Below, piece after piece: positions 46,352 to 58,579 of a DNA stretch of 64,000 bases (positions are counted from its first letter, which is position 1; every line of letters starts with the position of its first letter). The notes beneath the pieces were generated by a model, which ran no database searches, was not told the origin of the DNA, and saw only the letters and a program-made list of their open reading frames with translations. The stretch comes from Craterostigma plantagineum (lineage: Eukaryota > Streptophyta > Magnoliopsida > Lamiales > Linderniaceae), in the NCBI GenBank assembly GCA_027422505.1, contig JAPQWV010000002.1, positions 28,808,501 to 28,872,500 on the forward strand, given 5' to 3'. The translations under genes were made by a program, and so were the position numbers.

Positions 46352-47715
46352 ATGGCAGCCACAAGTCCATTACTTATCCAGCAACAAAGCTTCAATACTG
46401 AGTTACCAAGAAACACAACAATGAATAATTGTGTAAGAAAACTTGCAGAATCGCCTGATCTCAAGAATATCCCATCAAACTACGTTTACTACAATAATAG
46501 CTCCGACGAAACCAAGGGTTTTGAAACTGAAGAGCCAATTCCTATCATCGATATCTCCAGCCTTAGTTCGGAAAACATTGATGAGAAGTCAAGAGCCATT
46601 CGTGAGCTTGGAAGAGCTTGCCAAGATTGGGGTTTCTTCATGGTATTAGCTATATATATAGATTATAGAACACGTATATGCATGCTTGCTACATATCGAT
46701 TCAAATTATAGGTTGAATTGATAATTTTCTTGCTTATTAGGTTATAAATCATGGCATACCAGAAACTTTGATGGAAGCAACTCGTGAGTTCTTCAATCTC
46801 CCCGAAGAAGACAAGCCTGAGTTTCAGCCCAAGAATGTCTTAGAACCCGTTAGGTATGGCACGAGCTTCAACACTGAGAAAGAAGATGTTAATTGCTGGA
46901 GAGACTTCTTGAAAGTCTTCGTTCATCCTAATTTCCACTGTCCCGATAAACCTGAATCTCTAAGGTATGTAATAATATGCTCTATTGCCTGGCATAAGAA
47001 CCGAAGAAACTAACATCTCCATTTTTTTGTCTGATAAAAAAAAACACAGGCAACTATTGCCTGAATACTGTGAGAGGATCAGAAACCTAGCGAGGAGGCT
47101 ATTGAAGGGAATATCATCAAGCTTGGAACTTGAAGAAAGCGAGATAGAAAAGGCTTTGGACATGGAATCAACTCTACAGATATTCATCGCAAATTTATAC
47201 CCAAAATGCCCAAACCCTGAATCTGCGTTAGGCATGCAGCCCCACTCAGACCACGGCCTTCTAACGATGCTCATACAAAACGGCGTCGGTGGGCTTCAGA
47301 TTCAGCACAAGGGCAAATGGGTCAACGTCGACGCCGTTCCTAACTCAATCTTGGTCAACACCGGCGACCATCTCGAGGTAATAATTTAACTAGTAATTAT
47401 GAAAACCGTTGCTTTCTCCTATATAATGCATGCGCCTAATGAGATGATGATTTGCAGATATTTAGCAATGGGAAGTACAAGAGCGTTTTGCACAGAGCGG
47501 TGGTGAATGATAAGAATGCGAGGATTTCGATAGCTATGGCCAACGGCCCGTCGCTGGACACGGCCGTACGGCCGGCGGCGGAGCTTGTGGACGAGGAGAA
47601 GGGAGGCGTTGCTGCTTATGCGCCGATGAAGTATAGGGACTTTTTGTTCTCGCAGCAGAGTAATCAGCTCAATTGGAAATCTGTGTTGAAGAGAGTTAAG
47701 ATTCATGATGAGTAG
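46352..47715 (+). CDS. 2-oxoglutarate/Fe(II)-dependent dioxygenase
   Basis: Four exons, 46352-46642, 46741-46964, 47050-47377 and 47458-47715, all GT-AG, encode 366 residues. N-terminal DIOX_N: PIPIIDISSL, ELGRACQDWGFFMVINHGIP. Fe ligands: His237 and Asp239 in QPHSDHG, His293 in VLHRAV; 2OG contacts: Arg303 and Ser305 in ARISIA. NLYPKCPNPESALGM precedes the first ligands as in the DOXC class. These soluble enzymes hydroxylate or desaturate specialised metabolites and hormones. The closest annotated type in my memory is the 2OGD 19-like/DMR6-like group, but the substrate cannot be inferred. All catalytic residues are intact and the length is typical. Confidence 0.95.
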
Positions 47716-47805
47716 TTATTATACTGAAAAAGGATCGGAAAGAAAAAAGAGAATGAATAAAATGGAGATATCTTCTGTTTGTGACTATTACAAGGCTGCG
47801 ATTTA

Positions 47806-48066
47806 CTTCCTCCGTCCCCGCTATTTCTTCCCAAAGATTAACGGACACGGAGATTAAGAAATCACATTATTTTAATATTATAGTACAAATTTTGAGGTAT
47901 AGAGAGAGAAAAGTTATTAGTGGACACGCAAATCAAGAAGACTTTTTTTAATATTAATGGTATAATTAGTTTAATTAGTGGGATAATTTTTTACCAAAAC
48001 TAGAATAAGAATTATGTGGGACACCCGAAATAGAAGGATGGGAAGAAATAAGTGGCACCGATGTAG
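47806..48066. mobile_element. Stowaway MITE, 261 bp, TA TSD
   Basis: The left end CTTCCTCCGTCCCCGCTATT and the right end AATAAGTGGCACCGATGTAG are imperfect inverted repeats sharing ATTTCTTCCC. The element is bordered by TA dinucleotides at 47804-47805 and 48067-48068. It is a mariner-derived MITE of the usual size, about 90 bp past the dioxygenase stop codon and hence near or in its 3' region. Confidence 0.85.
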
Positions 48067-48561
48067 TAATTATTATTAAAGCTTTTGGGTTTTTATTGTT
48101 GTTTATCGGTGAAGAAACAGTTTGAGAACGTACCAAGTCATGTTGTTCGCCTGAACTTAATTTTTTTATTATTTTTGGTATACTCCTAAAAGCATCTATA
48201 TAGTTGAATCATCGCGACAATAAGAATATGGATAGACTATAGTTTGTGTTTTTAACATCACATCAAAATAAAACTAAATATTGGACTAGGAGATCAAAAT
48301 TGCATCGATGTGGTAGGAATTTTCGTGGTGATTTGTTCAACTTTGACTTGCAATCGTTTCTTTCCTTACATAATAAGTAATTTGTAGTAAAATGACGATT
48401 ATAAGCTGTCAACTGGTCGACCACCTAGTATTTCTGTGTGGATGTCATACTCCATTGATCTTTTTGACTACCATATCGCTGCGTGGAAACCATTTGATAG
48501 ATAAAATAGATAAATAAAAATTGTATGTAGGGATTCGGATGCTTCTTAAGTAGGCATGTAA

Positions 48562-49027
48562 ATGCAATTTTCATTGCTAAGAAAGGATATATTGCCATCA
48601 TCATTTACAGGTGGCACACGCAATGTTATTCAGCATTATCAGGATGCAGTCGCAATATGTCGTAAAATAGGCCCTTCTGATTATTTCATCACTTTCACGT
48701 GTAATCCGAATTGGCCTGAAATATCCAGGGAACTGCTTCATTAGGAACGAGTTGAAGATCGTCCCGATATTGTCGTTTGAGTTTCAAATTAAAAATGAAA
48801 GAATTACTTCGTGGTTTGAAGGACAACCGGATGTTTGGATTGGTCGTTGCTGATAATTTAGATAATTATAATATTTCACTTTAATTTACTAGCATTATTA
48901 TATTAATTATTATTATTAGAATATTTTATGTAGCTAACCCAAGCTAAATAACAGCAGATTTATATGTTATTGAATTTAAAAAACGGGTACTTCCACATGC
49001 ACATATACTTCTTACGTGACCCCAAAT
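48562..49027 (+). pseudogene. Helitron Rep/helicase N-terminal fragment (part 1)
   Basis: Reads FTGGTRNVIQHYQDAVAICR and SDYFITFTCNPNWPEIS, recognisable as the Helitron_like_N domain (Rep-like part of the Helitron helicase). After a stop near 48742 and other decay, a further family segment, YVIEFKKRVLPHAHILL, follows at about 48965-49015. It is cut at 49027 by the Copia insertion and resumes at 54008. Confidence 0.85.
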
Positions 49028-49032
49028 GATAC

Positions 49033-49393
49033 AGAGAAAAACTGAAATCGAGAAAAGACTAATGAATATTTTATTGACTGATGGCTTAAAACTATTACAA
49101 GCGATGAGCATATATATAGAGTACATCGTAGCAGAATCAATCACAATCAATCATAATAATGAGCACTAAATAGAGAGATATTTTTTCCTTATTGACCAGA
49201 CTACCATATGTAAGAGAATATATTACTATTTGGGATCCTTGATACCATCCATAACCTTTGACTAAATCTTCTGATTGATATCGCCTTATTTCTCCATAAT
49301 TAGTGGATTGACCTAATCCCCCTTATCACTCCATAATTTGTGGGATTCGCCTTATTACTCCTAGGTCATCCACTTGATATTATATTGCCAATA
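49033..49393 (-). repeat. 3' LTR (361 bp) of young Copia
   Basis: Abuts the polypurine tract on its inner side and GATAC on its outer side. The stop codon of the polyprotein at 49366 lies inside it. Confidence 0.95.
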
Positions 49394-52300
49394 CCCTCCC
49401 GCAAACTGAGCCGAGGTTGAAGGCACAGTTTGGCGCGAAACGAAGCCAGTGTAGCTTTCGAGACCGATTTGGTGAAGAGGTCGGCAATTTGATCCGTCGA
49501 AGGAATATGTTTAGTAACAAGTAGCCCAATAGCAACACGTTCACGTACAAAATGGTAGTCCAGTTCTATATGTTTACTGCGTGCATGAAAGACTGGATTG
49601 ACTGTCATGTACAAAGCACTGATATTGTCACAGTAGATCGTTGGTGGCGGTTGAACGGGGATGCGAAGATCATTGAGAATGTAGGTAAGCCAGGTAAGCT
49701 CGGCTGCTGTATTAGCCATAGCACGATATTCTGCTTCGGTACTGGAGCGCGAGATAGTATGTTGCTTCTTAGCACACCAAGAAATAATATTGGAGCCGAG
49801 AAATGTGCAATAGCCAGTAGTCGAGCGTCGTGTCGTGGGACATCCTGCCCAATCAGCATCAGAGAAAGCTGACAATGTGAGAGTAGTTGTAGAAGTGAGA
49901 TGTAAACCAGTGGAGATCGTGCCCTTTAGGTAGCGAAGGATCCGATGGACGAGTTTCATGTGAGCGATCGTCGGTGCATGCATAAACTGAGAGACATAGT
50001 TAACACAGTAAGACAAATCCGGACGCGTGAGAGTCAAATACTGAAGTGCTCCCACGATCCCACGATAATGGCTGGGATCTTCGAGAGGAGGCGCATCGGT
50101 CGAGGGTTGTAACTTGACGTCGAGCGGAGTTGGCATGGGTTTGCAGTCTAACATGTTGGACCGCTCCAGGATGGTAAGCGCATAGTGTGATTGAGAAAGA
50201 TGCAACCCATTAGACGTGGAAGATAGCTCAACTCCTAGAAAATGATGAACTGGTCCAAGGTCCTTCATCGAGAATTCATAGCTTAATGTTTTAATAGAAG
50301 AAGTGACAATATCATTAGAAGATCCTGTAAGAAGCATATCGTCAACGTATAATAATAAGACAAGAACACCTTTACTAGAGTGACAGATAAAAAGGGAAGG
50401 GTCAGCGAGGCTACAAAAGAAGCCACATGAAAGCAAAAATTTACTAAGCCTATCGAACCAAGCACGAGGTGCCTGTTTAAGTCCATATAAAGCACGTTCA
50501 AGTTTGCAAACATAATTTGGAAAGTGAGAATCAGACATACCTGGCGGTTGTTCCATGTAAATAGCTTCATTGATATAGCCATGTAAAAACGCATTTTTGA
50601 CATCTAATTGTCGGATTGGCCAGTGTTTGACAAGAGCAACAGTTAAAACTAGGCGAATTGTACCTGGACGGATGACAGGTGAAAACGTTTCTGTATAATC
50701 AAGCCCATTAATTTGATGGTAACCTTTCGCCACCAGGCGAGCTTTGAGGCGATCCAGTGTACCATCAGGTCGCAGCTTAGTCTTAAAGACCCATTTTGAT
50801 CCAATCACATGCATGTCGGATGTTCGTGGAACAAGTCGCCATGTTTTATTTTGATGAAGGGCTGTAAGTTCGTCAAGCATCGCAGCTTTCCATCCCGGAT
50901 GTGATAATGCTGACTTAACTGTCTTGGGTTCACGAGGTACGCTGCTAGAAACAAAAACGTTCAATGCATATTTAGGATTTGGTTTAAAAATACCATGATG
51001 AGAGCGGGTCGTCATATGATGCTGTTGATGTGGAGGGCTGGGATGCGGCTCAGACAATATAGTTGTGGAATCGGTCACATGCATATCTGAAGGAGTTGTT
51101 AGATCAGGTGCTAAGGACTCGCCAGATTCAGGTGTGGCTTCAGCAATAGTATCGTCGGAGGATGGCGTTGGGTCACCTTGTGAAACATCTGTGACAATCA
51201 CTGGGAGCGGGATATTAGAGTTAGGATGTGAGATATTATCCTGCGAGGTCATACCTGATTCAGAACTAACATGAGAGGTTAGCCATGAGTCAAACAAATT
51301 ATGAACGTGGGAGTTCGAAGGAGACTTTTTATGATATTTGAAAGGAAAATCATTTTCATCAAAGGCAACATGTCGAGAAATAATAAACTTGCGACTAGAG
51401 AGATGAAAACACTTATATCCTTTATGTTTTTCGCTGTATCCTGCAAAAACACATAAAACAGATTTAGGATCAAACTTATTATTTTTCGTGTCCCATGTGT
51501 ATGGAAAACATTTGCAACCGAATACTCGAAGAGAACTATAGTCAGGATGACTTCCATGTAATTTGAAATATGGTGTTTCAGACATAAGAGACGATGAAGG
51601 AAGACGATTAATAAGAAAAACAGCTGTTGAAAAGGCTTCTACCCATAAAGACAGTGGAACATGACTGTGAAATAACATCTTCATACCTAGTTCTCGTATA
51701 ATACGATGTCGTCGTTCAACCATACCTGTTTGTTCTGGTGTATAGGGGCATGAGATTTGATGAACAATTCCTGTGGTAAGAAAGTGAGATGATAATTGAG
51801 AATTAACAAATTCACCCCCGCCATCTGAGTGGAAGACCTTGATTTTCTTATTAAATTGTCGCTCAACGTATTTTTCAAACATTAAATAAGCAGTAAAAAA
51901 ATCAGATTTATTTTTAAAGGAATAATCCAAGTATACTTTGAAAAATCATCGACTAGACATGCATAATAACGAAATTTTCCAATAGATAAAACAGGAGCGG
52001 GACCCCAAAGATCACAATGTATTTTATTAAAAATATCAGAAGTTGAGTGCTCAGATGAACTAAATGGTAGTTTGCTTAACTTTCCTAATTGACAACTATC
52101 ACACAAATGATTTTTTTTCGAAGACCCTACGACATCGATAAGACCTTTATTCTTTAATAAATGAACAGCAGATGATTGCGGATGACCCAAACGTTGATGC
52201 CAGATGTCTGATGTGCCAGATTTGAAACGATAAGAAAAATGTGCTTCTGGCTCATTAGACAGGACGTATAAATTACCCTTGCGTGTCCCTGTTATGAGTG

Positions 52301-53625
52301 GTTGACCTGTGCTCCGTGACTTTACACAAAAATTAGTGTTAGAGAATTCGCAATTAACAGGGAACTCAGATGTAAGTTGACTGATGGAAAGCAAATTTTT
52401 CTTAAGATCTGGACAAAAAGAACATTATGAAGCGGTAAAGTTTTATCTTTTTGCTTAATTAAGGAATTACCAATACCTGTTATGGTAACGAGGATCCATC
52501 ACCAATAACGATCGAGTCACATCCGTTATATTTATGGATATTCTTTAACATACCTGGTTCTCCGGTCATATGATTAGAAGCGCCGGTATCTGATGTCCAT
52601 TCTGTATCAATTACGGAGTTGTCGAGTGTGAGCGCCGCTAGTGCCTGTGGGATTTCCTTATTCTGATTTTCTTTCTTCAGTAACCACCAACAGATTTTTG
52701 CAACGTGACCTGGCTTATCGCAATATTGACAAATTGCATCACGGTATAGTTCTCTCTCTGCAGTAGTCATTCGACGTTGTCCAGGTGGAGGCGGCTTGCG
52801 TTGTGTGTTGGGATATCCTTGGGGTTGGCTACGAGATTGCTGTGCTTGGAAACCACGGCCCACAGAATTGAACTGGTTAGTTGGATTTTTTGGCTTGAAG
52901 TTGGTCGTCTGTTGATGTCCGTAGAAGGCTAGATGCGGTGTGAGCGTTGTGAGCGAAGTATCATGTTGATTTGAGAACCAGCTTCGGCGTTGATCTAGGC
53001 TCTGCAACTGTGAAACAACTTCAGCATACGTCGGTCGTGGGGGTTTCAGCATTGTTGTTGTGAAGGTTTCATATTGAGGTCCAAGGCTTGTTAGAAGACA
53101 AAATACTTTTTCTTGATCTGGGATTGGCTTTCCGATTGCGGCAAGATTGTCGCATAACCCTTTGAAGGTCCGTATGTGTTCCGCAACAGATTTGCTTTCA
53201 TCTTTGCGCAAATAGGTTAATTGTTGTCGTAGTGTGAATTCTCGCTCTTGAGAGTCTTGCGCGTAGGCTTCTTTGAGTGCAGTCCAGACTGCAATTGATG
53301 TGTCTAACCCTATGACAAGTCCAAGGGCCTCTTCGGACAGAGTTCCAATAATCCAGCCACGAAGGAGACGATCAGACTTTTGCCATGCAATGAATTCTTT
53401 TGTTGGAGTTGGTGTTGTTTCTGTGTTGATGGGTGTTGTTTCTGAGCTTGAGGCTTGTGGATTTTGTGTAGTGAATTTGGATGGAACTGGGTTGTCTTTT
53501 TCGAGGTGATGAACTAGGTCTTGACTTTCTGCCAAGCCTAATACTTGTTCTCTCCACAATGGATAGTTGGTTGGGGTGAGTTTTAGCGTGACGAAGTTAC
53601 CAACGTTTAGAGATAGGGAAGCCAT
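49366..53625 (-). pseudogene. Copia Gag-Pol, nearly intact with single-base breaks
   Basis: Gag begins at 53625 (MASLSLNVGNFVTLKLTPTN) 9 bp downstream of the PBS. It has the UBN2 domain, a Gln/Pro-rich linker, the knuckle CQYCDKPGHVAKIC and the protease motif TEWTSDTGASNHMT, where TDTGA-type Thr replaces the usual Asp-Ser-Gly. Single-base breaks occur near 52484, 52410 and 51930. Integrase (WHQRLGHP ... CDSCQLGKL; HCDLWGP; HSDGGGEF), RT (RQLDVKNAFLHGYI; LLLYVDDMLLTGS) and RNase H (AFSDADWAGCP) are otherwise uninterrupted, with one open frame of 854 residues from 51930 to 49366. The lesions are odd given identical LTRs. Confidence 0.92.
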
Positions 53626-53633
53626 GGTGAAGA

Positions 53634-53646
53634 GGCTCTGATACCA
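53634..53646 (-). other. Primer binding site of young Copia
   Basis: The minus strand reads TGGTATCAGAGCC, the exact tRNA-iMet type PBS, immediately inside the 5' LTR. Confidence 0.95.
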
Positions 53647-54007
53647 AGAGAAAAACTGAAATCGAGAAAAGACTAATGAATATTTTATTGACTGATGGCT
53701 TAAAACTATTACAAGCGATGAGCATATATATAGAGTACATCGTAGCAGAATCAATCACAATCAATCATAATAATGAGCACTAAATAGAGAGATATTTTTT
53801 CCTTATTGACCAGACTACCATATGTAAGAGAATATATTACTATTTGGGATCCTTGATACCATCCATAACCTTTGACTAAATCTTCTGATTGATATCGCCT
53901 TATTTCTCCATAATTAGTGGATTGACCTAATCCCCCTTATCACTCCATAATTTGTGGGATTCGCCTTATTACTCCTAGGTCATCCACTTGATATTATATT
54001 GCCAATA
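53647..54007 (-). repeat. 5' LTR (361 bp) of young Copia
   Basis: Directly abuts the PBS with no spacer on its inner side and GATAC on its outer side. Confidence 0.95.
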
Positions 54008-54180
54008 GATACGCCATAATGTCCAGAGGATGTCGGCAATTTCATCAGTGCTGAGATTCCTGATAAAGATGACGACCCGCTGGCATATGAACCGTAACTA
54101 AGTTTATGATTCATGGACCATGTGGTCCATGCTTAGTTGATGGGAAATGCTCAATGCGATATTTGAAAAATTTTGTCATG
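54008..54180 (+). pseudogene. Helitron Rep/helicase fragment (part 2)
   Basis: Continues the interrupted copy: ISAEIPDKDDDPLAYEP and, after a stop and frame change, FMIHGPCG and LVDGKCSMRYLKNF. These are consecutive segments of the Helitron helicase family. The first five bases (GATAC) are the Copia target duplication. Confidence 0.82.
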
Positions 54181-55435
54181 AGACCATTATTGATTATCGA
54201 AACTTTGTGCATTACATATATAGTTAAAATAATCACTTGATCATTATAAGTATTAAACATTCATCTAAGTTTTATTGCAATAATTATTGTTAATCATATC
54301 TCGCGTTGACTATTCTTTTGTGAAATTAATGTTTCATCGCACGAGATCCTCTGTCTCAATGGGTGTCTCATTGTGGGTACCCACTTATTGGATTGCTGAC
54401 ATGGAAGTTCTAATATTTTCTAATTAAAATAACAGAAAAAATGTGTGAGAGAGAGAGGAAAGATTAACCTCGGAATAAAGAGACAAATATTTGTGGACCC
54501 CATTTGAGCATGCTAAAATTTAACATTTTTTCCTTATCTATTTGGGATATTTTCTCCTTTATTTTTGCTAAGATCATATGAAAAGTACTAAATTCTTATA
54601 GTTATTATATCCGTATAAATGTTTTCAATAATCGTATTTCATCACATTATCAAATGAATAAAAAATTGTTTATGAAAATATAAACATAGAATCATAATGA
54701 TAATATATCAAATAATACGATAGAAATCAGGAGTAAAATATAAAATATGTGCTTAAGTTGGAGGTTCTAAAATCAGTTCATCTACTTAAACTTCATCGGT
54801 TCGACGATCTACTCCATCGCGTCTTTCTTGTGGTCGAGTATAAAAGAGAACTCATTATTAGGCTGATGATGCATTTGTGCCTGAACGAAGTCATATTGAA
54901 ATTGCATAATTTATTGTAATCTTAGTATGCGTAACAACTATGATCATTTAAATGTTTTACCTGTAATAAGTCTCTCATACTTGAATTTTTTTGTTGGTGA
55001 AGCGAATGATGCAATACTGAGAATTTAGCTGATAAATCAGCTGAAGAAATCTGTCATAATAAAAACATCGTCAAAATATAATTTTTAAGATGCAGTAAAC
55101 AAATATAAGTAACTTAATATATTAACGACGTACTTGTGATGACTGATAGCCGACATATGATAAGCTGAAGAACCCAATCAGTCGAATAAATGTCTGAACT
55201 AGACATACCAGAAATTCATCTCCATTATCTCCATCATATATATTATACATAGCTTTGTTCATACTTGGTCTCGATTGGCAATGTGGGTATTTGGGCCTCT
55301 ACTCTTAGGGATAATGTCATGCAGCCCAAAATTCTAGATGCGACTCATTCAATGCTATGCTCTTCTTGATTCATATCTAAAACCTTAATAACCCACAACC
55401 CGTGACGAGCCCAAAAAATTCACAATTATATTGAG
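54181..55435. other. AT-rich interval, no gene
   Basis: No gene, RNA gene or bounded element is recognised. Confidence 0.45.
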
Positions 55436-55630
55436 TAGGGCTGGGGAAAAATACCATAATATCGAAATACCATCCTTATCGTATCGAATCGTATCGAAAA
55501 TATCGAAAATTTTGGTATACCGAAGTTTTTGGTAAGGTATGATATCGTACGAAAATTTTCGGTACGGTAATGGTATGAAAGTTTTTACAATTAGGTATAC
55601 CGATTATACCGAATACCGAAATTCTAAAAT

Positions 55631-55674
<44 letters not shown>

Positions 55675-56318
55675 CTATATATATTATATTGTTTCAAAAA
55701 ATATAAAATGAAAAATTAAGGATCTTCATAAACTTATTTAGCCCATAAATTATTAACTTATACACAACTTTCTAATATTAGGCCAACCATATTTTACTTA
55801 TGTAACTCAAGTATTGCCTTTTTAATTTTTTTTCATGATTTCTGAAAGCGTGAAGATGCAATGCAATTACTTTTTGTTAATCTTCACTAATTTTGTAAAT
55901 ATAGCCGCTTCGTTCTAATTAATCTGTATATAAAGTAGTATTTTGTGGTTATCTAAAGTTTTTTGTCTTACTAAGGAGACTAGCTAAAATATGTAAATTA
56001 TTTAAGGTTAAAAAATCTTTTTATTGTGAAAATTTTGGTATTAATAATCTATCTTATTGGGGCCTAAGGAGTTTGAATTGACTAAAAACAACGAATTACG
56101 AGTTACGAGACACGCATGGTAAAAAACGCTCCGTGTGAATGGTATAGAAGGTATGATACCGATACCATACCGAAATTTCGGTATGATACCGTATCGAAAT
56201 TTAAGGTATACCGAAATTTTCGTATAGTATTGGTATGAGTTTTTTGGATACCGAAAAATTTCGGTACGGTATACGGTATCACAGTTTTGGTACGGTATAC
56301 CTTACCGAACCACCCCTA
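55436..56318. mobile_element. hAT-like MITE rich in GGTAT/ATACC
   Basis: Starts TAGGGCTGGGGAAAAATACC and ends CCGAACCACCCCTA. Both ends carry many copies of ATACCGAAAT and its complement, arranged inverted. Flanks atattgag (55428-55435) and tatctgag (56319-56326) agree only in part, so the target duplication is decayed or the limits are off by a base or two. The core includes a long AT microsatellite at about 55639-55671. Confidence 0.7.
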
Positions 56319-57956
56319 TATCTGAGTGAAGGGAGATCTGCAGAATACCTTCACAATATTGATTCTATTTGGGTAGGGAGATATCAAGAATCGGTTGCTA
56401 GAAAGATAAGGGCAGATTAGGCTGGAGAGATTATCGTTTGGTGTCTTTGGTTTAATTTTTCTGTTTTTTTATAATTTAACTTAAAAGCTAGATAAAATTG
56501 TAATTAATACAGGGTATAATGGTCAAATTGATACCTATTATTAAACATAGTTTCAAATGTGTACCTAGATAAAAAAAATAAAAAAATTGACAAAGTAGCA
56601 AAGTGGCTTTCTTTAGCGTGTATTTATGAGTACATTTCCCGATAGTGAACAACGGAAAATAATTTGAAAACCAAGAAAACCATGGAAATTTAGGATATAA
56701 AATTCAATATATATAATACTTTCAGCCTAGAGGACATGGATACATTAATACGAATCACTACCATACTAGGAGGTATTTATGGGTTAAAATTAACCAAATT
56801 GCAAGATTCATTTAAAGGCGATATTATTTTACTACTCCCAATAAATAATCATCCAAATCAATCATTCTCATACATTTAGCTAATTCAGTCTATTTTTGAC
56901 AATCTACTATTTGTTTATGAAATTTTTAAGTTAAACGACGGGTAAAACTAAATGAATTTTATTGAACCTAATACCATCTAAATTCATCTACCAAACACAT
57001 CCGACACAATTATTTGAAATCAACAACCAAATATCTCGAAAATTCATATTTTAGCTTAACTAAAATTAATACTATCTAGAAATGAAACTAATAGGGCTAG
57101 AGAAAAACCAATTCCTACTTCAAAATTGTTTCTCCTTTCTCACTACAAAACCCTAGAACTATCTCACCCCCTTCTCCCACGTCCTTAAAGTAAGGACGAG
57201 GGAGAAACCATCTCAGTCTTTCCTCATTTTCTTTCATTGCATTTCCGTCTTCATTTATTTTCCGTTTCTTCATTCGTGGGAGTTTTGGTCTCCTCCGTCG
57301 GAGTTGTTTTTTTCCCTTCGTGTGAGTATCTTTCTGGGGTAAAATGTGATTTATAGTTGTAAACAAAAAAAGTGAGTGTGTTACATAACCGGACTTAATA
57401 GCAATGTAGTTTTGGACTCAATTTGTACTAGGTGCTTTAGTTTTCTTATTTAAACTTTAATACTTACTTTCTTTTGGTCTTTATTTTTATTTTTTATTTT
57501 TACTTTTCGATTTGTTGTATTCTTTTTCAATAGAGATTTATTCATATTGGATGTTCGTCTGTATTCATATGGCTCCGCTACTAGTTAGCTCTTCTATTAA
57601 GTTACCGTTTCGAAGAAACGAAAGAAGCTTTATACGAAATGAAATACGGATATGAAAAAAGACAGTTGAGTAGTCAATCAACATAGTACTAGACTCGGAG
57701 CCACGAAGTCATATTGCAAACCTGCATGATCACACCTCTAAAAGGAAGTATTAAAGAAAAATATATAAAATGAAAATCTTGACGTAAATAATCATATTTC
57801 CACTATTGGCGTTAATTCACTTCATTACGGAACACGTTGGTGACTTCCACGTTATCATGGACTACTTATTTAAGTGTTTATGTTAGGATTTAGGCATATT
57901 TCCTTTTTGTTCCCCAACTGCTCTTCAACGCAACATTGTAGGGAAATTGAAAGTTT
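56319..57956. other. AT-rich interval, no gene
   Basis: I see no supported gene. A short basic-residue-rich open frame on the minus strand (57115-57366) has no recognisable features. Confidence 0.45.
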
Positions 57957-58579
57957 GCTAAAATGCATATCATCCCTCGTGGTTTTGCGAAAATGCACAT
58001 AAACCCCTGTAATTTTTTATTGCACGGTACTCCCTCGTGGTTTAACTAATGTTGCAACGTACCCCTGACAGTAGTTTTGCCCGAACTTGGGTTACACGCG
58101 CTCTTAATGCAGGTGGATTAGCTTGGACCATGTTATTTACTGTTAACTAATGTTGCGTACTTTCCCTGTCCGATCAAATTTAGGCTAGCGGTCAGCTAAA
58201 ATATAGAATTCCCATTATGCTTTGTAAATATAATCCAACCACTGCATCGTCGTCATTGGCAATCCTAATTACTTTACTTGTCACTTTGAAGCAACATCTA
58301 GTACAAAAACATCCTATGGAAACTTGCCTTTGGCGCAGTGCAAAGGATGGAGGGTTATCATTTGAAAAGAAGGTGAATATTTGGGGTTATTCTGGTCATT
58401 TAAAAATAAAAACATGGTCCAAGTTTAACCACCTGCAGTAAAAGCGCGTGTAACCCAATTTCGGGCACTGCTGCCCGGGGGTACGGTGCAAATTACTTAG
58501 ACCACGAGGGAGACCGTGCAATAAAACAAGAGTTTATGTGCATTTTTGCGAAATTACGAGAGGGTTATATGCATTTAGC
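57957..58579. mobile_element. Fold-back MITE with ~200-bp inverted repeats
   Basis: The left arm starts GCTAAAATGCATATCATCCC and the right arm ends GGTTATATGCATTTAGCC. The arms are inverted copies over roughly 190 bp, sharing GCAAAAATGCACATAAAC-like, ATTGCACGG, CTCCCTCGTGG and GGGTTACACGCGC blocks. Long inverted arms suggest a Mutator-type MITE. Both flanks contain gaaagt, a possible remnant of a 9-bp duplication. It has no coding potential. Confidence 0.75.

Larger units (their letters stand above)
49033..54007 (-). mobile_element. Young Copia element with TA...CT LTR ends
   Basis: The LTRs at 49033-49393 and 53647-54007 are both 361 bp and appear identical by eye. The exact 5-bp target duplication GATAC is at 49028-49032 and 54008-54012. 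On the element's own (minus) strand each LTR begins TATTGGCAAT and ends TTTTTCTCT, i.e. TA...CT instead of TG...CA. The PBS and polypurine tract (GCGGGAGGG read on the minus strand, abutting the 3' LTR) sit exactly at these limits, confirming them. It is inserted in a Helitron fragment. Identical LTRs imply a very recent insertion. Confidence 0.96.

Noticed and set aside
57115..57366. Lys/Arg-rich 83-residue frame
   Set aside because: No recognisable motif, no splice context and no neighbouring exon.
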